Shown here: positions 1 to 8,360 of the stretch, piece after piece
How positions within the stretch are numbered: position 1 is the stretch's first letter
Layout: every line of letters begins with the position of its first letter
Source of the DNA: Methanomassiliicoccales archaeon LGM-DZ1
GTDB taxonomy: Archaea; Thermoplasmatota; Thermoplasmata; Methanomassiliicoccales; Methanomethylophilaceae
Direction of reading: 5' to 3'
Length of the DNA stretch: 64,000 nt
NCBI GenBank assembly: GCA_030168595.1
Contig: CP115556.1
Span: 1,488,001 to 1,552,000, forward strand
Made by a program: the position numbers and the translations under genes
Notes under the pieces: model-generated
The model's database searches: none
The model's input: only the letters and a program-made list of their open reading frames with translations
Told to the model about the DNA's origin: nothing

Positions 1-527
1 CAGATGCGAATGTCATCATTGATCCATACGCCAATCAGCCTGGATTCAAAAGCATCTTTAGTTGTGATGCGTGTATAGAAAATCGCCATGCCGCAGCCCA
101 GGGAATAATAGATTGTTTTCCCTATACCCCAAGAGCCGCCGGATTCTTCGTGTTTCGAACTGTCCATTATCCCTTTGACCAGGTTGATAAAATTGCAGTC
201 TTCCGGTGACTTTTCAGCATCTTTCATGGCCGTCGGGCCAGTAAGTCCAGTTGTTCCTCTGTCACGTATGCACAGAAAGTCCCCTGTCATTTTCAGAGCA
301 GCCTGTTCCAGTGAATCGAAATGTGGGACCAATTCGAAGGGAGAGTACTTTCCGATGGTGAAATCTACCTGCACCGGCCCTGATTCTCTGTCGGCGGCAT
401 CGAGGCTGTTTTGAATGGATTCCCTGACCAACAGTTCTAGTCGTATCCTGTCTCCTGATTGGTTGATGTTTCTGATGGATGATGCTTTCAGAGAATAAAT
501 CCCTCTTTTCAGGTTGTATGCATCCAC
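1..527 (-). CDS. GHKL (MORC/MutL-like) ATPase, partial, runs off left edge
   Basis: Read on the minus strand from a GTG at 527-525, five bases after the stop of the Z1 gene, this frame stays open to the window edge (about 175 residues). It shows the three GHKL ATP-binding motifs in order: E36 and N40 in RESIQNSLDA, the DRGTTG loop at about 89-94, and a glycine-rich lid SGGSWGIGK at about 129-137. GHKL ATPases of this kind are known partners of Z1 helicases in MORC-type restriction-like operons (Iyer, Abhiman and Aravind). No ATG lies in frame upstream, so GTG is the likely start, translationally linked to the Z1 gene. The C-terminal part lies outside the window. I am confident of the family; the role in DNA defence is an inference from context. 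Confidence 0.85.
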   Translation of the reverse strand, partial: MDAYNLKRGIYSLKASSIRNINQSGDRIRLELLVRESIQNSLDAADRESGPVQVDFTIGKYSPFELVPHFDSLEQAALKMTGDFLCIRDRGTTGLTGPTAMKDAEKSPEDCNFINLVKGIMDSSKHEESGGSWGIGKTIYYSLGCGMAIFYTRITTKDAFESRLIGVWINDDIRI

Positions 528-531
528 AGAA

Positions 532-3411
532 TCATCTCATAGAATCCAGATACACGTAACCAGTATCCGTTGTATCGACTTCTCTGTCATCCCTTACGCC
601 TGTCGGAATCAAGACTGTCAGTGTGACCACGTTAGATGGATATTCTTTTTCTTCATCGTTTGCTATGCCTATCAAAAGCAGGGGGGTTTTGTCCCAACCC
701 GACTCTTTTCTGGCGATGTCTCTTTTGCCGACATCCCCGCTCTGGATGGCATCTTTGAACGTTCTGTTGTTTCCTTTGTTCCAATCAATATCGGCGGTCA
801 GATGAATTTTATCTCTCACTGTTTTTATTTGTATAAGTTTATCATTGCGAATCTCCGCGCGCCTGTTTACAACATTGACCGTCTTTCCGTTTCCGAGATC
901 AAAAATAGGATTGCTGAGAGTGACCAATTTATTCTTCCTGCCGGCAAGTACGATGTTGAAATCTTTGATTATTGAACGATCAATCATGCGCAACCAATGG
1001 AAACAACATTCTCCTGATTTTACATTCACTGGACCCGAGTCCGAATCGCCCTTCCTAAAGTCTGCCAAATAGTCCAATACTGCATTTTTATCTACCCCTC
1101 TGTAAAGGAGAACGGCGCCATCCATTGCCGGAGTGATTGAGGATTCAGAAATTCCGTTGAGAAGTTTTCTGGTTATCTCCAGATTATAGTCCAGGGATTC
1201 TTTGTCGCCGCGATATTTGCTGATTGACTTATCGAGTCCGTTTCCGAAAGACACTTTGATTCTAGTGTGCGCGGCGTTCTGCATTTTGTTTCTGGATGTC
1301 AAAGACTTCAGCATATGCGCCTCGGGAACGTCTTTTATTCTCACTGCAAACTCTCTGGGGGATATCGATTCGCGGCTGTGTTCAACAATCTCCGCCCTCA
1401 GGGAATCGTTGATGTCGTTCAGATCTTCATATGAAGTTATGGCCGTTCTGTCCATCCAGATTCTCGGCAGAAGCTCATACCCTTTCCTAAAGCCAAACCA
1501 TCTGGCCATCTGAAGGAGAGTATCGGCCTGTTTCACTGTCCTCCTGAAATATGAAACCACCAGTCCTTCGATGGTTAATCCACGGGACAGTGTATTCCCC
1601 CCTATTACGATAAATGCGGGGGCATACTCTTCCACCTTATCTTTTTCGCTCGGATACACTATCCGAATGGTAAAATTGATTTCATTCCTGATTGGGTCGC
1701 TGTTTTTCGATGAGTTATCGACACATATGTGAATCTGTCTTGTATAAGTGTTGATTTTTTGTCCCGTTTCCTCGTCCTGAACAAAGTTGATGCGAGTAGG
1801 ATCGGAATCGATGAGATAATCTATTTCAGACTTAATTCTCTCGAATTTCGGATAATCTCTGATCTCTGCGGTTGAATTATCATCTTCAGAATTTTCGATA
1901 CCGTAATCGGGGACGCATTCTCTGAATGATTCGGGAGTCAGTGCTTTTGTCTGTATCTCATACTGTTCTCTGCAGAGGCTGCGGAGCTCGTCCTTGCAAT
2001 TTTCGAGATAATATACTACAGCCCTGTCCACTGCAACATGCTCTCTGATTTTAGAATCCACGTTCATCAGCATGCTGACTGGCGTTATCTTGTCCTGCTT
2101 TTCCGAACGATTCCAATACCTTCTGATTGCAACACAACAGATGAACCAGGCAATGGCTTCTTTCATCGATGGCGGCATCATTTCAGGATGCCCCTCCAGA
2201 TTCCCAATATTGGCTGGCATCTCTGTTTCGATGACCATTTTATTCGACAGGGCAGAATCATCTCCGGAGAATATCCTGTGAAGCCCCAGATAATAACTGG
2301 ACGGAGTAAGAGCGAAAATGAAATCGGCAGGATATAAGGTCGAATTCTTATCCGGCGAATTGGTCTCACCCTCATTGAGAAGATTGGCATACGGAGTCGC
2401 AGTATAACATAGGTAGTTCACTGAGCGGAAAGGATCCATTCTCTTCCCACTAGTGGATTTTCCATTGATTAGATAGATTATCAAACGGTTGATCTTTGTT
2501 CTCTCATCATATGCTTCTATCTCTTCCTGTGTCATCGTTTCTTTTTCTTTATTGCTGAGCGTTTTGGTGTTGATACTGGCCAAATCTGCTTCGTCATCAA
2601 TGACGATAAGGCGGATTTCCGACCGTTGGTTTCCTTTACGCTGAAGAGTGATCAACAAATCTCTGAGGCGGTCGCTGTTCTTCAGACAGACCCATAGATA
2701 GCGTTCGGGGCTGTTTTCATCTAGGCTCTGAAGTTCGTTGCTGGCGATATCGGCGGGCTTCCGCCCCGGTTCAATGATGTGCCAGTTATAGCGAAGCTTG
2801 TCAGATGGATCTTCGGCATCTCTCTTCAATTCGCTCTCCATTCTCGACTGGGTCTGTTCCCTGAGATTGTCGATGGTTCCAGAAAGTATCACGAACAGAT
2901 TCCAACCGAGATCCGCCGCCATAGAAATAATCCCTATCATGTTGGCTGTTTTCCCAGATTGGACTTCGCCGAAGATCAGCCCTTCATTGGGATTGTTCTG
3001 GGCCGTATTGTCTTTAAGAAGTTCAACTACATTCCTAGATGATTCTTCCAATTCGGGAATGTTTTCAAATCCTTTTGATTCAAGTATGTGCTTATAATGG
3101 CCCCATTGAGTTTCTCTAGAGTCTGAAATCAAGCGAACTGTCCTTTCATTACTAGTAATTGTATTTTTTTTATCGAGGTCATAACTGGGCGCCGATCTTT
3201 CCTGGTATCTGACATATCCAGTCATGTAATTGTAAAATCCAGGATAATCAGCACGGCATATTTTCATCAGCGTTTTGAAATTATTTCCTCTTTCATCTTG
3301 AGGTATAGTGTCAGGATTATTTGACCAAAACAGCAGTTCTTTATTATCACATCCCATAGTATTGGCAGTTTCACGTATAGTTCTGTAAAATTCTTTCGGA
3401 TGCTCTTCCAT
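532..3411 (-). CDS. Z1-domain superfamily II helicase-like protein of a MORC-type defence cluster
   Basis: About 959 residues. A Walker A motif GEVQSGKT lies near residue 150, a DDEAD Walker B-like motif near 275, and a C-terminal half with GGNTLSRGLTIEGL and QMARWFGFRKGY, the hallmark of the Z1 domain (PF10593). Z1 proteins are ATPases found in restriction-like operons with GHKL ATPases, Vsr nucleases and DNA methylases. The frame is open from a TTG at 3438, but the ATG at 3411 (MEEHPKEF) is the better start because a TATA-like AGATATTTATC lies on the minus strand at 3447-3457. It is followed directly by the GHKL gene, so the two form an operon. Base composition is visibly AT-richer than in the centre of the window, in keeping with a transferred island. 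Confidence 0.85.
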   Translation of the reverse strand: MEEHPKEFYRTIRETANTMGCDNKELLFWSNNPDTIPQDERGNNFKTLMKICRADYPGFYNYMTGYVRYQERSAPSYDLDKKNTITSNERTVRLISDSRETQWGHYKHILESKGFENIPELEESSRNVVELLKDNTAQNNPNEGLIFGEVQSGKTANMIGIISMAADLGWNLFVILSGTIDNLREQTQSRMESELKRDAEDPSDKLRYNWHIIEPGRKPADIASNELQSLDENSPERYLWVCLKNSDRLRDLLITLQRKGNQRSEIRLIVIDDEADLASINTKTLSNKEKETMTQEEIEAYDERTKINRLIIYLINGKSTSGKRMDPFRSVNYLCYTATPYANLLNEGETNSPDKNSTLYPADFIFALTPSSYYLGLHRIFSGDDSALSNKMVIETEMPANIGNLEGHPEMMPPSMKEAIAWFICCVAIRRYWNRSEKQDKITPVSMLMNVDSKIREHVAVDRAVVYYLENCKDELRSLCREQYEIQTKALTPESFRECVPDYGIENSEDDNSTAEIRDYPKFERIKSEIDYLIDSDPTRINFVQDEETGQKINTYTRQIHICVDNSSKNSDPIRNEINFTIRIVYPSEKDKVEEYAPAFIVIGGNTLSRGLTIEGLVVSYFRRTVKQADTLLQMARWFGFRKGYELLPRIWMDRTAITSYEDLNDINDSLRAEIVEHSRESISPREFAVRIKDVPEAHMLKSLTSRNKMQNAAHTRIKVSFGNGLDKSISKYRGDKESLDYNLEITRKLLNGISESSITPAMDGAVLLYRGVDKNAVLDYLADFRKGDSDSGPVNVKSGECCFHWLRMIDRSIIKDFNIVLAGRKNKLVTLSNPIFDLGNGKTVNVVNRRAEIRNDKLIQIKTVRDKIHLTADIDWNKGNNRTFKDAIQSGDVGKRDIARKESGWDKTPLLLIGIANDEEKEYPSNVVTLTVLIPTGVRDDREVDTTDTGYVYLDSMR

Positions 3412-3599
3412 AGTAACACAAACTTGATTGTAATCCAATTGACCAGATAAATATCTTGATTGTTATTTTACGGTATTCGATAATTCAAATCTGATGAAAA
3501 GTGAGATTGCCTAGCACTGCCTTCGGCGGTCACGCTCACAAACAGTTTAGCATCGGGGTGTTGCCAACGACTCGTTGGTGACTGCATAGCAATTATTTT

Positions 3600-4983
3600 G
3601 GTTCTATAACATTTCGTGTGGAATCGGGCAGAGGAGCAGGCTCATAACGACCTGCAGCTGTCGCGGAAGAACACTATCCTTCCGAGACGCATCTCCTTCC
3701 CGTAACCTCTCGCCAATCCCTTGGACAGCTGCACCCTGCCGTTGAGGGATTCCTGGTAGCCGTTGTTGATGCCGGTCTCTATGGCCTTCAATATCCCTTC
3801 GAGATGCTTCTTCACGGTCTTGGCCAATGCTCTGAAACCCGCGGATCCTTCCTCTGCGGCCCACTGCGCCCATCTGACCAGATGGGCACGTGCCAGATCG
3901 ATCTGCTCGTATGAGTAGTCGAACACCTGCCTGAGGGACTCCTTCATCTGATAGGATGTACCTACAAGCTCGTTGTCCTTGGTTATGTCCATGAGCTCAT
4001 GCATCTCATCCGGACGGAGGTTCTCGGGGTTCTTCAGCAGCGCGTAACGGACGGATTTCCTCCTCTGGCCGTTGATCTGCGTCGATGCGCGGTCGCGGTC
4101 CAGATGCCTGTTGGCGATCTGGACCAGATGGAACGGGTCGTAGACCGGCTCGGCGTTGGGGAGATATTCTTTGGCGCCGGCGATGAACGCATCGCCGAAG
4201 TCCGTGGCAATCAGTTCGATGGCCCGCGGGTCGCCGTCATGTTCACAGAGCCAGACAGCGAATTCCCTGATGGTATCGGAATCCTTCCCCTTGGTTATGA
4301 ACACGATATCCCCGGTATCGGCGTCGGTCACTGCCGTGATGTACTTATGGTGCTTCTTCGCCGCCGTCTCATCCACACGGATGCGCCTCAGTCCGGACAG
4401 GTCCATGGAATCGAGATGGCGGTCGACAACGGCCCCGACTATATCGTCCAGCACCTTCCAGGACACCTTGAGAAGCCTCGATGCCGCTGCAAGCGACATC
4501 TGTGCCATATGTTCGATGGCCGCCTCCATGAACCTCTTCGTATAGCTCACGCGCTGATCCGCCCAGGGTATGTCCGCCTGGGTTATCTTCCCGCACTTGG
4601 GACACATGCAGCGCGGTATCGCGGCATGGATGTAGCAGACGGTATCGTCCAGATTGGCATGTCTCCATACCCTGACCCTGGCGTCGTGGATCGAACGTCT
4701 GCATCCGCACTCCGGACATATTCCGGGGTCTCCGATGAAATCCATGTCGATGTGGGTGACCTTCACGTCATCCTCCACTCCTCCCCGGATCGCCGTTATT
4801 TTCCACTGATCGGTCTCCACCCCGAGGATGAATTTCATCGACTGCTCCAATGTCATCGGGGCGCATCCTTCGCCCTTCGGCGAAGGTGCCTTACAGCTCC
4901 TTTTGGCGCACACAGGTGCGTATGCGCATGATCGATTATGAGCCTGCTCCTCTGCCCGATTCCACACGAAATGTTATAGAACC
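3600..4983 (-). mobile_element. ISL3-family insertion sequence, complete
   Basis: A 1,384-bp element bounded by perfect 48-bp inverted repeats (3600-3647 and 4936-4983) that begin GGTTCTATAAC. It is flanked by an exact 8-bp direct repeat ATTATTTT (3592-3599 and 4984-4991). Ends starting with GG and 8-bp target duplications are typical of the ISL3 family, which agrees with the transposase inside. Intact ends and an exact duplication argue for a fairly recent insertion. It sits between the divergent Z1 and vsr genes. Confidence 0.93.
3642..4856 (-). CDS. ISL3-family transposase
   Basis: About 404 residues from the ATG at 4856 (MTLEQSMKF). An N-terminal zinc ribbon (CPEC at 47-50, CMCPKCG near 84-89) and a helix-turn-helix stretch precede the DDE_Tnp_ISL3 catalytic domain (RVDETAAKKHH, then DFGDAF and DPFHLVQIANRH, then ESLNGR). 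The open frame continues upstream through the inverted repeat to 4967, but that extension encodes the repeat itself and is unlikely to be translated. The stop lies inside the left inverted repeat, as is common in compact insertion sequences. No frameshift or internal stop is seen, so it is probably active. Confidence 0.93.
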   Translation of the reverse strand: MTLEQSMKFILGVETDQWKITAIRGGVEDDVKVTHIDMDFIGDPGICPECGCRRSIHDARVRVWRHANLDDTVCYIHAAIPRCMCPKCGKITQADIPWADQRVSYTKRFMEAAIEHMAQMSLAAASRLLKVSWKVLDDIVGAVVDRHLDSMDLSGLRRIRVDETAAKKHHKYITAVTDADTGDIVFITKGKDSDTIREFAVWLCEHDGDPRAIELIATDFGDAFIAGAKEYLPNAEPVYDPFHLVQIANRHLDRDRASTQINGQRRKSVRYALLKNPENLRPDEMHELMDITKDNELVGTSYQMKESLRQVFDYSYEQIDLARAHLVRWAQWAAEEGSAGFRALAKTVKKHLEGILKAIETGINNGYQESLNGRVQLSKGLARGYGKEMRLGRIVFFRDSCRSL

Positions 4984-4991
4984 ATTATTTT

Positions 4992-5653
4992 GCTAGTATC
5001 GAGGTTGCGATAATGTGGAAATGAAGCCAGATGCGGTTATTCAAGCATCTCTTCCGCATCTTTTCACAACCTGTTCGTGCAAGAGAGGTCCACAGTCTGA
5101 AAGCGTTTATCCCTATCCTCTGACACGATCAATCATGTGCAACGACGTGTATGCAGACAGAATCCTGCCCTGTATTCCCGTCTGATTTCGGATTTCTCAT
5201 CCAGATTTGTGTTCCGCAGCAAGGATGCGACCCCCAAGGATTCAAGTACGGCGGCGTCAACACATCTGTTTTGTATTACTCCTCTCGGCGACGTTTCTCT
5301 CTCTACCGCCCGGCTGCTTGTTCCCAGACGACTTCCCACGTATCTCAATTTGAAGAAGAAGTGCCATTTATTCTCAAAAGCTATCTGTGCTATAATCAGA
5401 ATGACTTCAGATAATGTCCAAATTAATTTCATCTATGATTTGAGCAATCACTATAATATCTTTACAAACAAAACAAAAATTCTTCAATGAGCCAACATTC
5501 GGAAATTTTTGTCTCTGTTTTCACTGAAACACCCCGGATCTATCTTCGTCTTGTCTCTGAAAACTTTCAATTGCTCAGCCTCGAAATTGTTGAAGACAGA
5601 ATCATAGTTTTCAAACTAACAATTGACTAATATGCTCCAGCCAATACACGGAT
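4992..5653. other. No convincing gene; possible decayed coding fragment at 5484-5615 on the minus strand
   Basis: This AT-rich stretch holds several open frames of 80-117 codons on both strands with no recognisable motif, and I do not call them. One minus-strand stretch (5615 to 5484, about 43 codons, ending in TGA) reads as plausible protein (FENYDSVFNNFEAEQLKVF...) but begins right after a stop. It could be the 3' remnant of a lost gene. The family is not recognised. Confidence 0.3.
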
Positions 5654-6073
5654 GTGGACAACCATACCCCCGAACAACGCCACAGGAACATGGCCGCCAT
5701 CAAATGTAAGGATACAGGGATTGAGGTGAAGCTTCGGAAGGAACTGTGGTCGCGGGGACTCCGCTATCGGAAGAACTGTAAAGATGTTCCGGGGAAGCCT
5801 GATGTTGTTTTCAAGAGGGCGAAAGTGGCAGTTTTCTGCGATTCCGAGTTCTGGCACGGGAAGGATTGGGAAACGAGAAAGAATCAGATCCATTCGAACC
5901 GCGATTACTGGATTCCAAAAATAGAGCGCAATATCGAACGTGACAGAGAGGTAAATGAGCAGCTGAATGAGATGGGGTGGACTGTCCTGAGATTCTGGGG
6001 GAAAACCATCGACAAAGAAACCGCTACATGCGCAGATGAGATAGAGCGCCTGGTGCATGAATCAAAACATTGA
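5654..6073 (+). CDS. vsr: Vsr-type DNA mismatch/nicking endonuclease
   Basis: 139 residues from a GTG start. The sequence follows the very-short-patch-repair endonuclease pattern: TPEQRHRNMAAIKCKDTGIE at the N-terminus, the catalytic region PGKPDVVF (the Asp being the metal ligand), FWHG, and then a basic helix with ERNIERDREV and a WTVLRFWGK strand. Known Vsr proteins nick next to T:G mismatches left by deamination of 5-methylcytosine and usually sit beside a cytosine-5 methylase. No methylase is visible in the window. Together with the Z1 and GHKL genes it fits a MORC-type restriction-like island. An ATG at 5690 is an alternative start, but it would lose the conserved N-terminal residues. 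Confidence 0.9.
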   Translation: MDNHTPEQRHRNMAAIKCKDTGIEVKLRKELWSRGLRYRKNCKDVPGKPDVVFKRAKVAVFCDSEFWHGKDWETRKNQIHSNRDYWIPKIERNIERDREVNEQLNEMGWTVLRFWGKTIDKETATCADEIERLVHESKH

Positions 6074-6811
6074 CTTCAGGACCGGCGCAAATTCTAACAA
6101 GTGTCCTGAACTACGGGGTTAAAAACCCATGACTTTGCTTATTCCCCCGAAGTATTCTGTGAGCCGAGTTGACACTTGCGACATAAAGCGGATTGTCTGT
6201 CGAGAGCATCTTCGGGACTGCGGCAAATCGTAATAAGAGGCCTTTCGTTTATTTCATTCGCCAAACACAAACTGTCGAAAGGTCATTTCTTGCGATTGTT
6301 TCATCAGTCTTAAAGTTACGTCCTAATGGGCGGCATGTTGGGCCGGGAAATGATGAGTTTTGGTCTGCTACAAAATCAGGTTGCATACGAGGATCCTGAA
6401 CTGAACAATAGTATTACAATGACTGTCGGCAACTGAAATTCTTGCTCATTTTAGGTACTTATTTGGGGTGAATTCACAATGTTCGGTCTGGTGATCTTCT
6501 CTAGCATTGTGGTGCCCATGGTTGTCGGGAGTCATAGGTTCCAGCTGTGCAATGGTTATACTTCATCCCTTGGCATCTCGCATGCCTATGAGAGTGTCAG
6601 GCGACTGTGGGGGACGACTGCGCTGAAATTCTATCCTTAGTATCTACTAGTTTACCCGTCGTGAATAACAGTATCTGTATGGCAAACATTGACTCAGGCG
6701 GATTTTGTCGTTTGTCAGCAATCAGAGCACCATCTTCTGCCGCTCTGTCAATGCTGTCCCTGAGGACGTAGAACACATGTTTAAAATAAATCACATCGAA
6801 TTTTTTTTACT
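6074..6811. other. AT-rich intergenic stretch after vsr, no confident gene
   Basis: About 740 bases between vsr and the first importer operon. Apart from the small frame at 6479-6640 and an unremarkable minus-strand frame (6794-6597, GTG start), I see no coding signal, RNA gene or repeat. It probably marks the junction between the defence island and the importer block. Confidence 0.4.
6479..6640 (+). CDS. Possible small protein of 53 residues
   Basis: A short frame starts at ATG 6479, preceded by GGGGTGA about nine bases upstream, a good match to the methanogen Shine-Dalgarno GGTGA. It begins with a hydrophobic segment (MFGLVIFSSIVVPMVV). It ends in TAG, which no intact gene annotated in this window uses. 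That argues against it being a normal gene, or suggests the frame continues. No family is recognised. Confidence 0.2.
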   Translation: MFGLVIFSSIVVPMVVGSHRFQLCNGYTSSLGISHAYESVRRLWGTTALKFYP

Positions 6812-6881
6812 TTGGATAATCTGGTCAAATGAATCCAATTATTCCGAAAAAGTTTTATAACAGCTAATATAGTGTATTGTC

Positions 6882-6904
6882 CAATTGGATTATACATCCA
6901 ATTG
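6882..6904. promoter_or_regulatory. Palindromic operator O1 upstream of the first binding protein
   Basis: A perfect 9-bp inverted repeat CAATTGGAT/ATCCAATTG around a TATAC spacer. The 17-bp core (6885-6901) recurs at five further promoters in this window. A TATA box (TTTATAA) lies near 6854-6860, so transcription should start within or at the edge of the palindrome. That position suits a repressor. The gene starts at 6912. A second pair of the same half-sites lies upstream at 6812-6817 and 6833-6838. Confidence 0.75.
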
Positions 6905-6911
6905 TGATATT

Positions 6912-8303
6912 ATGCCTAAAAACCAAATGTACTTGCTGATCGGCGCCATCATCGTTGTAGTAGCAGTCGCAGCGGTTGCCGCCGTCGTGATCTCTGATGA
7001 CGATGATGACAACAATAACGGGACGTCCAAGGAAATCGGGGAGCTCGGGACATATATCACCGTGTACGGAAACGCGAACAACGACCTGTACATCAACGAC
7101 GGCGATATCGATCAGCTTCAGGCAATCATCGACAGCGAGAACGGATGGGAGAAGAGCAAATATCCCTATGCGGACGCAAACCAGGACGGCACTGTAGACT
7201 CTAAAGACATCGATTTCGTCAGGTCGATGATAAACGGCGACTCGATGCAAGTCTACTATGAGGATTACTACGGCGACGTCACTACCGTCAACTATCCTCT
7301 GACCAATGTCAATATCGCGGTCACATACTATCAGCAGGCCGAAGCATGTGCGGTACTCGGCGTGCTGGATGACGTCAAGGTCGTATCCAAGGCAGCCAGC
7401 GTGTATGGGACCATGTGGCCCACGCTCGCGGATGAAGTGGAGTGGGGGACTACCGGAAGCAGTGCAATCACCGACGACGCCGTCGAGAAATTCATCTCTA
7501 ACAACGTGAAACTTGTCGTCTGCACCCCCAGGACGGAAAACCATGAACTTGCCACTGAATTGTTCGAAGAACGCGGCATCAGTTTCATCCAGCTCTGGTA
7601 CAACGGGGAGTACTGCATCCCGACCATGATGACCATGGGATTCCTCATGGATAAGATGGACAAGGCCCAGGCGTACACAGATTACTGCAACGATACCATC
7701 AAAGATCTTACATCGAAGATCACCGACAGTTCCGCGAAGACGGCATTGGTGATCAGCGGTTACACCGCAGATACCGACAGCATCTCCATATTGGGAAATG
7801 AAAGGCACGGCACTTACGTTCTTATCAACAAATATCTTGCCAAGTGTTACACTGAAAGCGGAACGAACCAGTTCGGCTTCGTTTACCACAATGTAGAGTG
7901 GCTCATCACCAACAGCTCGAATTTTGATTACATTGTCTATGCGATGTCCGGCAACTCGGGCTACTCGGATGATCAGACAACGAACACGTACTACACCCAG
8001 AGCTCCTATAACGAGAAATTCGAGGATACTGTTTCTTATTTCATCAAAACCAACGCGTACAAGAACGGAAACATCATCGGAAGCGAATATCCCAACACCT
8101 TCGGATATTCTGCTTATGCGATTCTTCCGATTATCGCGGCCCAGATGTATCCCGATCTCTTCGATCTCAATGATGCATTCGATCATCTGCAGGAGTGGTT
8201 CGACAAGTACAATGTCGTCAACATCGACGTCAAGAAGAACGGCCCGATCACCTATACCGGAACCGTGTTCCAGGCGAGCTATCCCCAACTGGCCGTCAGC
8301 TGA
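6912..8303 (+). CDS. Membrane-anchored FecB/BtuF-type binding protein with dockerin-like repeats (importer 1)
   Basis: 463 residues from ATG 6912. An open frame begins earlier at a TTG inside the operator, which I reject as a start. An N-terminal hydrophobic anchor (about 7-28) and an acidic linker precede two dockerin-like calcium loops: VYGNANNDLYINDGDID at about 51-67 and YADANQDGTVDSKDID at about 86-101. The remaining 350 residues resemble iron-complex/corrinoid binding proteins of class III importers. This is the extracellular receptor for the permease and ATPase that follow. The ligand is unknown; a metal chelate or tetrapyrrole is the usual substrate of the family. A hairpin separates it from the permease gene. 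Confidence 0.8.
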   Translation: MPKNQMYLLIGAIIVVVAVAAVAAVVISDDDDDNNNGTSKEIGELGTYITVYGNANNDLYINDGDIDQLQAIIDSENGWEKSKYPYADANQDGTVDSKDIDFVRSMINGDSMQVYYEDYYGDVTTVNYPLTNVNIAVTYYQQAEACAVLGVLDDVKVVSKAASVYGTMWPTLADEVEWGTTGSSAITDDAVEKFISNNVKLVVCTPRTENHELATELFEERGISFIQLWYNGEYCIPTMMTMGFLMDKMDKAQAYTDYCNDTIKDLTSKITDSSAKTALVISGYTADTDSISILGNERHGTYVLINKYLAKCYTESGTNQFGFVYHNVEWLITNSSNFDYIVYAMSGNSGYSDDQTTNTYYTQSSYNEKFEDTVSYFIKTNAYKNGNIIGSEYPNTFGYSAYAILPIIAAQMYPDLFDLNDAFDHLQEWFDKYNVVNIDVKKNGPITYTGTVFQASYPQLAVS

Positions 8304-8326
8304 ATTCTGAGCAGGGAAACAACTTA

Positions 8327-8343
8327 GCGGCCGCTATGGCCGC
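8327..8343 (+). terminator. Intra-operon hairpin between binding protein and permease (importer 1)
   Basis: Stem GCGGCC/GGCCGC with a 5-base loop, 24 bases after the stop of the binding protein gene and with no T-run. A hairpin at the same position occurs in all four importer operons. It probably stabilises the upstream transcript end or attenuates read-through, so that the receptor is made in excess. Confidence 0.5.
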
Positions 8344-8360
8344 ACATCACGGGGCACAAA

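Noticed and set aside
3411-3440. Seventh copy of the importer operator upstream of the Z1 gene
   Set aside because: TTGGATTACAATCAAG keeps only one arm and the wrong spacing. The resemblance is probably chance in AT-rich DNA.
5133-5490. Two overlapping open frames of about 100 codons on opposite strands
   Set aside because: Neither shows a motif, a ribosome-binding site or a sensible composition. The region next to the insertion sequence is probably non-coding.
6885-6911. TTG start of binding protein 1 inside operator O1
   Set aside because: The paralogues start at an ATG just behind the palindrome, and the extra residues would encode the operator itself.
6864-8288. 474-codon minus-strand open frame opposite binding protein 1
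   Set aside because: It mirrors the codons of the real gene and yields Val/Asp/Ile-rich sequence without any domain. Compositional shadow.
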